A stretch of DNA of 10,252 nucleotides, from the NCBI GenBank assembly GCA_946415795.1, contig CAMKTW010000039.1:1-10252 (forward strand), given 5' to 3'. The notes under the pieces were generated by a model that saw only the letters and a list, made by a program, of their open reading frames with translations, was not told the DNA's origin and searched no databases. The translations under genes and the position numbers were made by a program. The stretch comes from an uncultured Bacteroidales bacterium. GTDB taxonomy: Bacteria; Bacteroidota; Bacteroidia; Bacteroidales; UBA932. Below, one piece after another: positions 1 through 5,374 of this stretch (position 1 is the stretch's first letter; every line of letters begins with the position of its first letter).

Positions 1-664
1 GATTATGGTGATATGGCAGGCGGATAAGATGAACGGCGAGGCTGCCAACAAGTTGCTCAAGCTGCTTGAGGAGCCCCCGGCAGGGACGCTGTTCCTGCTG
101 GTGACACAGAATGTGGAGAAGATGCTCCCCACAGTGCTCTCCCGCTGCCAGATCATCCGTCTGCAGCCGGAACAGAGGGACGATATGGCCCGTCTTCTGG
201 AGGATAAGTTCGGCCTGGACAGTGAAGCCGCTATGAATGTCGCCACCCTGGCCGGCGGCAGCGTGGGACGGGCCATCGCCGGGATGGAGACCTCCGGCGG
301 CGATCCCCGGAATATGTCGCTCCTGCAGGGGCTTATGGATGCGGCCCTGTCAAAGTCGCTTGCCGACGTATTGGATGTGGCCGACTCATTGGCCGCTCTC
401 GGTAAGGACCGGCAGCGCCAGTGGTGCGTATATGCAGAAGGATTCATCCGTAAAATGTTTGTGTCGGCAAAGGGTCTGCCGCAGATTGCCTTCGCCGACA
501 GTGAAGAAAAAGAATATATTTCAATGCTGGTTCCCAGAGTCAAAGAGACTTTCTATGACCGCTCTGCCGCTGCCCTGGATGCTGCAATCCGCCTGTTGGA
601 GAGCAATGTGTCGGCAAAACTGGTTTTCGCCGACCTGGGAAACCGCTTTTATCTGTACATTTAG
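1..664 (+). CDS. holB: DNA polymerase III delta' subunit, C-terminal part (5' truncated)
   Basis: This is the 3' portion of the clamp-loader delta' subunit, which works with the DnaX and delta proteins to open the sliding clamp and place it on primed DNA. The reading frame is open from base 2 with no start in the window; family members are usually about 330-380 residues, so roughly the first 150 are missing. The visible part opens with the family signature around the motif MNGEAANKLLKLLEEPP (bases 29-79), followed by LLVTQNVEKMLPTVLSRCQ. The SRC motif (bases 140-148) carries the arginine finger that acts on a neighbouring subunit's ATP site. The remaining ~170 residues are the helical lid and collar region. 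It ends in TAG, 6 nt before ricT. The ATP-site half is not visible, so a DnaX-like paralogue cannot be fully excluded, but length and the downstream ricT favour HolB. The ATG at base 5 is internal and not a true start. Confidence 0.88.
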   Translation, partial: IMVIWQADKMNGEAANKLLKLLEEPPAGTLFLLVTQNVEKMLPTVLSRCQIIRLQPEQRDDMARLLEDKFGLDSEAAMNVATLAGGSVGRAIAGMETSGGDPRNMSLLQGLMDAALSKSLADVLDVADSLAALGKDRQRQWCVYAEGFIRKMFVSAKGLPQIAFADSEEKEYISMLVPRVKETFYDRSAAALDAAIRLLESNVSAKLVFADLGNRFYLYI

Positions 665-670
665 CTTACA

Positions 671-1984
671 ATGGACTACGAGAATAGAAATCACGATTGC
701 TCCCGCGGCTGCATAGTGGAACGCGACAATAACGGCGTCCTGCAGGTGGGCTACAACAGCGGCTGCTGCAAGCTGGCAGACTTTGACTGGCTGGAGGGCA
801 TCGAAGATGACAAGTATAAGGATCTCTATGAGGTCCGCTTCAAGAATACCCGCAAGATTGTTTTCCGCAACGAATCGGGACAGAACCTTAAGGCCGGCGA
901 CCTTGTGATTTGCGAGGCGACCAACGGCCACGACCTGGGTATAGTGACCCTCAGTGGGGCTGTGGTGTTGCGTCAGTGCGCCCGCCGGCGGATTAATCCG
1001 GAGACCTATCAGTTCAAGAAGATTTACCGCAAGGCAAAGGCCCTGGATATCGAGCGCTGGCAGGAGGCAATCGCCCGCGAGCATTCAACTATGATACGCG
1101 CCCGCCAGCTGGCTGCCAGGCTCGGCCTGGAGATGAAGATTGGGGACGTGGAGTTCCAGGGCGACGGCACAAAGGCCATCTTCTACTATATCGCTGACGA
1201 GCGTGTGGACTTCCGCCAGCTTATCAAGGACTTTGCAGAAGAGTTCCATATCCGCATAGAGATGAAGCAGATAGGGGCGCGCCAGGAGGCGGGTCTCATA
1301 GGTGGCCTCGGAGTGTGCGGCAGGCCCCTTTGCTGCTCCAAGTTTATGGCAGATTTCAAGTCGATAACCACCCAGGCGGCGCGTTGCCAGGACCTTGCGC
1401 TGAATCCGCAGAAGCTCGCGGGACAGTGCAGCAAGCTAAAGTGCTGCATAAACTACGAGGCGTCCACCTATATCGATGCACGCAAGGCTCTGCCTGATGC
1501 CCGCGAACCGCTCGATTTCAAGGACGGACTCGCATATCTGGTTAAGACAGACGTGCTGATGGGCACTATGTGGTTCTCTTTTGACAAGAACAATATGGCC
1601 AATATGTTCCCGCTGAGCGTTGATCAGGTGATGCAGATAAAGGCTCTGAACCGGCGCGGCGCCAAAGGGGATCCCGTGATAGAGAAGGCCCGGGGGGGTG
1701 ACGATACTCCCGATTTTGTAACTGGCGGCGAAGGTGACAATATCGACCGCTTTGACACGAATGACAGGCGTCGCGGAAAGGAACGCGGTCGCGGCGGGCG
1801 TGGAGGTCACGGCAACGGTAAAGGCGGTAAAGAGGGAAAAGTTGCCAGAGACGCCAGGGAAGGCAATGGTGGCAGAGTTGCAAAGGATGGTAAAAACGAC
1901 AAGGAAGGTAATGGCGGCGGGCATAACCGCAGCAATAATAACCGCAGGCGGAACAGGAACGACAAGAATGAAAGCAAGTCTTAG
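671..1984 (+). CDS. ricT: RicT/YaaT-like PSP1-domain protein with long disordered Gly/Arg/Lys/Asn tail
   Basis: This 437-residue protein belongs to the PSP1 C-terminal domain family, whose best-studied member is Bacillus RicT (YaaT). There it joins RicA and RicF in an iron-sulfur complex that affects mRNA maturation and tRNA modification; that partner set is not established for Bacteroidota. The diagnostic region is residues 206-263. It has GLGVCGRPLCC (C216, C221, C222) and GQCSKLKCCINYE (C253, C258, C259), matching the conserved cysteines of RicT that bind the cluster. Extra cysteines lie at 10, 14, 32, 33 and 81. The PSP1 fold covers about residues 100-195. From about residue 341 the protein becomes low-complexity, rich in Gly, Arg, Lys, Asn and Asp, and is probably disordered and RNA-binding. 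The gene starts 6 nt after holB, and its last 17 nt overlap the start of the gldH-like gene. A G7 run (1692-1698) marks the start of the tail. The family call is firm; the exact function is inferred. Confidence 0.87.
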   Translation: MDYENRNHDCSRGCIVERDNNGVLQVGYNSGCCKLADFDWLEGIEDDKYKDLYEVRFKNTRKIVFRNESGQNLKAGDLVICEATNGHDLGIVTLSGAVVLRQCARRRINPETYQFKKIYRKAKALDIERWQEAIAREHSTMIRARQLAARLGLEMKIGDVEFQGDGTKAIFYYIADERVDFRQLIKDFAEEFHIRIEMKQIGARQEAGLIGGLGVCGRPLCCSKFMADFKSITTQAARCQDLALNPQKLAGQCSKLKCCINYEASTYIDARKALPDAREPLDFKDGLAYLVKTDVLMGTMWFSFDKNNMANMFPLSVDQVMQIKALNRRGAKGDPVIEKARGGDDTPDFVTGGEGDNIDRFDTNDRRRGKERGRGGRGGHGNGKGGKEGKVARDAREGNGGRVAKDGKNDKEGNGGGHNRSNNNRRRNRNDKNESKS

Positions 1985-2474
1985 GTTTTTGTCGGCGGCT
2001 GTATGCGCCATTGTGGTTGCATCGTGCGATAACCCGCACGAGCAATTCTCGCTGGTACAGGACCTCCAGCCGGAAGACCTCCGTCGGGGCATCAGTTTCG
2101 ACCTGCCTATGGAGGAGGGGATAACCTACTCTACTGCTGTGGTTTGCAGACTGGATGCCACAGAGCATTTCAAGGAGACGGTGGACCTTACCTTTGAGGT
2201 AATCTCTCCCAGCCACGAGTCATATAAGGAGACGGTTGCATTCCCCCTGGTGAGCAATGTCCGCCAGAAAGCCGCGCTCGGAGCCGGTGCCGAGGTCCAG
2301 TTCAAACGGTGCGGCGCATCTATAGACAACCAGTGGGGATGGAGAAGGAACATTACCTGTGACACTGTTCCCGGGCGCTGGATGGTGCTTGTTTCCACAA
2401 AGGACGAGACCGATCTGAAACGTATCCAGGCGCTGGGTTTTTCATATAGGGGGGAGCGCGATGAGCAAGAATAA
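1968..2474 (+). CDS. gldH: GldH-like lipoprotein
   Basis: The product is a 168-residue predicted lipoprotein. It opens with a positively charged start (MKASLR), a hydrophobic segment at about residues 7-17 and a lipobox VASC, so cleavage would leave Cys20 as the lipidated N-terminus, followed by DNPHEQF. The mature part looks like a single beta-rich domain and ends with WMVLVSTKDE and a polar tail. GldH is needed for gliding and type IX secretion in Flavobacterium, yet homologues are common in non-gliding Bacteroidales, where their role is unclear. The GldH call rests on three things: lipoprotein with Cys-Asp at the mature N-terminus, length near 160 residues, and position directly after ricT, where I recall gldH in Bacteroidales. 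The sequence match itself is weak. The start at 1968 gives the signal peptide and overlaps ricT by 17 nt; the 3' end overlaps trmB by 14 nt, implying coupled translation. Confidence 0.6.
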   Translation: MKASLRFLSAAVCAIVVASCDNPHEQFSLVQDLQPEDLRRGISFDLPMEEGITYSTAVVCRLDATEHFKETVDLTFEVISPSHESYKETVAFPLVSNVRQKAALGAGAEVQFKRCGASIDNQWGWRRNITCDTVPGRWMVLVSTKDETDLKRIQALGFSYRGERDEQE

Positions 2475-3129
2475 ACTCTTTAAATTTGCAGAGAACGAGA
2501 CTTTTTCCTGCCTGATCCAGCCCGCTACGGACCAGATGCTCTCCGGTGAGCATCCTCTCAAGGGGAACTGGGGCCGTGATGTGTTCCACAACGACAACCC
2601 TATAGTTCTGGAACTTGGATGCGGCAAGGGGGAATATACCATCGCGCTGGCCCAGCGTAACCCGGATATTAACTATATCGGGGTGGATATAAAGGGGGCG
2701 CGGCTCTGGAAAGGGGCCAAGTTCGCCACTTTGAACCAGATGCCCAATGTGGCGTTCCTGCGCACACGCATCGATTTCATCAAATCAATCTTCGCCCCGG
2801 GAGAGGTCTCCGAAATCTGGATAACTTTCGCCGACCCGCAGCCCAAAAGCACCAACCGCCGTCTCACCTCGCCGGTGTTCCTGGACCGGTACAGGGCGTT
2901 CCTCAAGCCGGGCGGCATCGTTAATCTCAAGACCGACAGCCAGCTGCTGCACGAATATACCCTGGAGGTGGCACGGGAGCAGAATCTGGAGATTATCGAA
3001 GCCAATAACGATATCTACGGCAGCGGCCGCGTCACAGAGGATGACATACTCAATGTCAAAACATATTACGAACAGAAATTCCTTGCCGAGGGGTTGCCTA
3101 TAACCTATATGGCTTTCCGTCTTCAATAA
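2461..3129 (+). CDS. trmB: tRNA (guanine-N7-)-methyltransferase
   Basis: TrmB methylates G46 in the variable loop of many tRNAs using S-adenosylmethionine. The 222-residue length is normal for the family. The SAM-binding motif I is ELGCGKGEYT (residues 51-60), followed by the acidic strand end GVDIKG (74-79) and the hallmark ITFADPQPK (121-129), the Bacteroidota form of the FPDPWPK motif. The C-terminal TYYEQKF (201-207) corresponds to the conserved T-x-Y-E-x-x-F element used in tRNA and SAM binding. The ATG at 2461 overlaps the end of the gldH-like gene by 14 nt. It is preceded 4 nt upstream by a purine run GGGGGGAG, one of the few Shine-Dalgarno-like sites in the window. It lies 6 nt from the next gene, in the same probable operon. 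Confidence 0.96.
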   Translation: MSKNKLFKFAENETFSCLIQPATDQMLSGEHPLKGNWGRDVFHNDNPIVLELGCGKGEYTIALAQRNPDINYIGVDIKGARLWKGAKFATLNQMPNVAFLRTRIDFIKSIFAPGEVSEIWITFADPQPKSTNRRLTSPVFLDRYRAFLKPGGIVNLKTDSQLLHEYTLEVAREQNLEIIEANNDIYGSGRVTEDDILNVKTYYEQKFLAEGLPITYMAFRLQ

Positions 3130-3135
3130 ACAATA

Positions 3136-3789
3136 ATGAGCAATATGAATACAAATAACCCTTTTGTTATTACCATCAGCCGTGAGGTTGGCTCCGGCGG
3201 CCATACTGTTGGCGCCATACTGGCAGAGAGACTCGGCGCACGCTACTGCGATAAATTCTTGCTGGAAGCACTTGAGAAGAAATTCAATCTCAGCGCAGAA
3301 ACAATAGAACACCTCAAGGCAGAGAAAAAAGGATGGCTTTCAGAATTAGTCTCAAAGGTATCTCCCATCCCCTCCATCGAGGCGCTGGGCTTCAACTCAA
3401 GATACAGCAAGGAGATAGGTTCCGCTGTCACCACCGACGATCTTTTCAAGGCGGAGGTCGAGATTCTCAAAAGTTTTGCAGCGATCGGCTCCTGCGTCGT
3501 GGCAGGACGTTCCGGCTTCTTCGTATTCAAGAATCATCCCAATAAGTTGAATGTTTTCATCTCCGCATCTATGCAGCATCGCGTCCAGAGGGTCATGTCA
3601 AAGCAGGGCATTTCAGAAGCAGAAGCAGCCGAGATAATCAACAATCTGGACAGCGCCCGGGAGAATTATGTGAAGCGCTATGCCGGGGTGAGCCGCTATG
3701 ACCTGCGCAACTACGACATCGTATTGAGCGCCGACGACCACAGCGAAGACACCCTTGCTGACATAGTCATGTCGTATATCAGCCGCTGA
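3136..3789 (+). CDS. cytidylate kinase-like family protein
   Basis: This 217-residue protein matches the cytidylate kinase-like family (Cytidylate_kin2 type), which is distinct from the true cytidylate kinase Cmk; its substrate is not known. Residues 11-26 form a strand and loop reading VITISREVGSGGHTVG. This is the family's version of the phosphate-binding loop, in which the usual Walker A Lys is not present at the standard place. Further family features are YCDK (37-40), VVAGRSGFFV (121-130), the Arg/Tyr-rich segment ARENYVKRYAG (174-184) that resembles a lid, and YDLRNYDIVLSAD (188-200) near the C-terminus. An alternative in-frame ATG lies 9 nt downstream at 3145, so the start is uncertain by three residues. 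It sits between trmB and the DUF3109 gene with gaps of 6 and 8 nt, so it is probably co-transcribed. No catalytic activity is claimed. Confidence 0.82.
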   Translation: MSNMNTNNPFVITISREVGSGGHTVGAILAERLGARYCDKFLLEALEKKFNLSAETIEHLKAEKKGWLSELVSKVSPIPSIEALGFNSRYSKEIGSAVTTDDLFKAEVEILKSFAAIGSCVVAGRSGFFVFKNHPNKLNVFISASMQHRVQRVMSKQGISEAEAAEIINNLDSARENYVKRYAGVSRYDLRNYDIVLSADDHSEDTLADIVMSYISR

Positions 3790-3797
3790 TATAATTG

Positions 3798-4436
3798 ATG
3801 ATTTCAATAGATGACATCCTGGTCTCCGACGAGATTCTGACGGAATATTTTGCGTGCGATTATGCCGTGTGCAAAGGGGCGTGCTGTGTGATCGGGGAGA
3901 GCGGCGCGCCGCTGGAAAAAGGTGAGGAGGAGGCTTTGGAGGTGGCCTGGCCTGCATTCAGTCCTATAATGACAGATTGCGGACGCAGGTGTGTTGCCGC
4001 CAAAGGTCTCTTTGAGATTGATGGTGACGGAGACATGGTGACGCCGCTGATGGAGATGTCATCCGCCGATCGCGTCACCGCCGGCAACAAGGCCCTCAGT
4101 GAGAATCCGGACAAACCTTGCGCGTTCACTTTTTTTGAGGAAGGGAACTGCCTCTGCGCGGTAGAACGCGCACACATCACAGGCAAAAGTGACTTCATCA
4201 AGCCCATCTCTTGCCGACTCTATCCTATAAGGGTCGTAACATTTTCAGACTCAAGCAAGGCCCTGAACCTGCATCGCTGGGATCTCTGCAAGTGCGCATT
4301 CGAAAAGGGTCGCCGCGAGAATGTCAAGGTATATCAGTTCCTCAAGGAACCCATCATAGCCGCATTTGGCGCAGACTTCTACGCCCAGCTCTCAGTTGCG
4401 GCTTCTCTTCTGGAAACCGTCAGCTTACAAGATTGA
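3798..4436 (+). CDS. DUF3109 family cysteine-cluster protein
   Basis: This is a 212-residue protein of the DUF3109 family, related in style to YkgJ-type cysteine-cluster proteins; no biochemical role is known to me. It is cysteine-rich, with 12 Cys: C20, C25, C29 and C30 in the motif CDYAVCKGACC; C61 and C65; C108, C118 and C120; C139 in KPISCRLYP; and C164 and C166 in WDLCKC. The spacing suggests a bound metal, either zinc or an iron-sulfur cluster. There is no signal peptide or membrane segment, so it is probably cytosolic. I chose ATG 3798 over the adjacent in-frame TTG at 3795 because ATG gives the usual family start (MISIDDILVS). It is the last gene of the rightward run that begins with holB and is followed by a 138-nt gap containing a hairpin. 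Confidence 0.85.
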   Translation: MISIDDILVSDEILTEYFACDYAVCKGACCVIGESGAPLEKGEEEALEVAWPAFSPIMTDCGRRCVAAKGLFEIDGDGDMVTPLMEMSSADRVTAGNKALSENPDKPCAFTFFEEGNCLCAVERAHITGKSDFIKPISCRLYPIRVVTFSDSSKALNLHRWDLCKCAFEKGRRENVKVYQFLKEPIIAAFGADFYAQLSVAASLLETVSLQD

Positions 4437-4500
4437 TCATAGCTCCCGCACCATCGATTTGCGTGGCACCTACATCCTTGGTAATCTGTCGTTTATGATA

Positions 4501-4530
4501 TGTCCCTTGCGTAAAAATGCGCAAGGGACA
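4501..4530. terminator. perfect 11-bp hairpin between convergent genes
   Basis: TGTCCCTTGCG (4501-4511) pairs exactly with CGCAAGGGACA (4520-4530) around an 8-nt A-rich loop. It sits between the ends of two convergent genes (4436 and 4575), where a shared transcription terminator is expected. Neither side is followed by a clear T tract, so it is not a textbook intrinsic terminator; the placement is the main argument. The octamer GCGTAAAA, which spans the stem and loop at 4509-4516, is repeated directly at 4533-4540. The rest of 4437-4574 shows no other recognisable feature. Confidence 0.6.
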
Positions 4531-4574
4531 ATGCGTAAAAGGCTGTGTGTCAGGCGTGAAGGTGCCACGGGAAA

Positions 4575-4820
4575 TCAGGCATCTTCTGTCGCACCGATAG
4601 ATTCCTGCTGGTTATCCGCTACGGTGGCGTTCAGGATGGCGAGAGCCTGCCCGTAGTCTTCGTCGGCAACAACCAGCTGGATATCGAAATTGCTGCCGGC
4701 AAAATAGCCCGCGTAATTCATATTCTCGTTGAGGACGCTGCATTGGATACCCTCCGCCTCCAGCAGGGAGCGGTCCATCTGGGCCTCTACGTCGTTTGCA
4801 TAATACTTGACGGTTTTCAT
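4575..4820 (-). CDS. small DUF2007-type protein
   Basis: This is an 81-residue soluble protein that resembles DUF2007 ('putative prokaryotic signal transducing protein'). It shows the family's beta-alpha-beta pattern: a first strand MKTVKYYAND, a helix VEAQMDRSLLEAEGI (11-25), a strand with CSVLNENM (27-34), and a final strand FDIQLVVADEDYGQALAIL (45-63), where the acidic segment leads into the last helix. The hallmark is the helix ending in LEAEGI followed by a strand; related domains occur fused to peptidases and PII-like proteins, so a regulatory or binding role is possible but unproven. The last ~15 residues are polar and probably flexible. The start at 4820 gives the family N-terminus and lies 1 nt beyond the stop of the upstream membrane protein (TAA-A-ATG), so the two are almost certainly co-translated. 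Confidence 0.75.
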   Translation of the reverse strand: MKTVKYYANDVEAQMDRSLLEAEGIQCSVLNENMNYAGYFAGSNFDIQLVVADEDYGQALAILNATVADNQQESIGATEDA

Positions 4821-4821
4821 T

Positions 4822-5307
4822 TTATTCTCCGCTTTGAGGGTGGGACATTCTGTAGTTGTAATACACGGTTTCCACAATGCGGAAAGTGTCGCGGCTGGGG
4901 CCGTCCACCAGCACCAGAGAGGGATCGCTTTCCTGACGGACAAAGGTGATGGTGTCTTCCCACATACGGGTAAGGCGGATTAACGCCCGGGTGCTGCGCC
5001 AGACCATTTTGTCGTCGTTTTCGCTCACTATCTTGTAGCCGGCCCCCTCCATTGTTTCCACCACGGCGCTGCGGTATTCTTTCCATTCGCCGTCCAGATG
5101 AAGCCGTCCCTTGCGGTAGCCCAAGGCGGGATAAAGCGCAGCAACTCCGATGAAGATGAGACAGATGGGCAGCATAGACCCCTCTTTGAAGAGTGCCGGG
5201 ATATTGGAAAGGCTCTGGTGCGAGAAAACAGTAACGATTGCCAGGCACAGGAAAAAGATAATGACAAAGTACAGCAGGTATTTCAGCGAACGAATAAGGT
5301 ATTTCAT
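4822..5307 (-). CDS. two-helix membrane protein of unknown function
   Basis: I do not recognise this 161-residue protein as a named family. It has two hydrophobic segments, at about residues 9-29 and 46-63, separated by a short polar loop, then a soluble C-terminal domain of ~95 residues. Positive charges (MKYLIRSLKY before helix 1, YRKGR after helix 2) suggest both termini face the cytosol. The soluble part alternates strands and helices: GRLHLDGEWKEYRSAVVETM, then GYKIVSENDDKMVWRS, then DTITFVRQESD and SLVLVDGPSRD. I chose the ATG at 5307 because the -7 promoter element lies about 24 nt upstream of it; an ATG at 5514 in the same frame would run through the promoter and into the divergent gene. 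It is followed 1 nt later by the DUF2007 gene, so the pair probably works together. Function is unknown. Confidence 0.75.
   Translation of the reverse strand: MKYLIRSLKYLLYFVIIFFLCLAIVTVFSHQSLSNIPALFKEGSMLPICLIFIGVAALYPALGYRKGRLHLDGEWKEYRSAVVETMEGAGYKIVSENDDKMVWRSTRALIRLTRMWEDTITFVRQESDPSLVLVDGPSRDTFRIVETVYYNYRMSHPQSGE
4825..4830 (-). promoter_or_regulatory. Shine-Dalgarno-like site GGAGAA before the DUF2007 gene
   Basis: Read on the minus strand, GGAGAA lies 4 nt before the DUF2007 start codon, and it also encodes the last two residues (Gly-Glu) of the upstream membrane protein. Strong sites of this type are uncommon in this phylum. It supports the start at 4820 and coupling to the upstream gene, though the spacing is short. 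Confidence 0.4.
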
Positions 5308-5319
5308 CTGTCTGAATGG

Positions 5320-5348
5320 TTTGATTATTGCAAATTTAACTATTTTTG
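5320..5348 (+). promoter_or_regulatory. rightward Bacteroidota-type promoter for the coiled-coil protein and hemW
   Basis: TTTG (5320-5323), a 17-nt spacer and TATTTTTG (5341-5348) match the Bacteroidota promoter consensus TTTG and TAnnTTTG. Transcription would begin near 5355, about 20 nt before the ATG at 5375. No strong Shine-Dalgarno sequence is present in that leader, as is usual in this phylum. The element overlaps the leftward promoter, with only 2 nt between the two -7 boxes. Confidence 0.7.
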
Positions 5349-5363
5349 TATCAAATAACACAA
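5331..5363 (-). promoter_or_regulatory. leftward Bacteroidota-type promoter for the membrane protein/DUF2007 pair
   Basis: On the minus strand, TAAATTTG (5331-5338) is an exact match to the Bacteroidota -7 consensus TAnnTTTG. A TTG (5361-5363) upstream of it, with a 22-nt spacer, can serve as the -33 element, at the long end of the reported range. The predicted start of transcription is near 5324, giving a leader of about 17 nt. This is inference from consensus only. Confidence 0.6.
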
Positions 5364-5374
5364 TACTTGAGCAT

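Noticed and set aside
521..1084. A 187-codon minus-strand open frame across the holB-ricT junction.
   Set aside because: It is antisense to two well-supported genes and shows no family signature.
1734..1967. An upstream start for the GldH-like protein.
   Set aside because: It lies inside the ricT tail in another frame and would bury the lipoprotein signal peptide that starts at 1968.
1692..1968. The idea that slippage at the G7 tract could fuse RicT to the GldH-like protein.
   Set aside because: The gldH frame has a TAA at 1719-1721, between the tract and the gldH start, so no fusion can form.
2785..3312. A 175-codon minus-strand open frame antisense to trmB and the kinase-like gene.
   Set aside because: No motifs; it overlaps clear coding sequence on the other strand.
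4366..4656. A 96-codon plus-strand open frame over the 4437-4574 gap.
   Set aside because: It starts inside the DUF3109 gene, reads through the hairpin and runs antisense into the DUF2007 gene; composition looks non-coding.
5150..5374. An upstream start for the coiled-coil protein at 5150.
   Set aside because: This extension is antisense to the two-helix membrane protein and runs through the promoter elements; the ATG at 5375 fits the membrane-anchor N-terminus.
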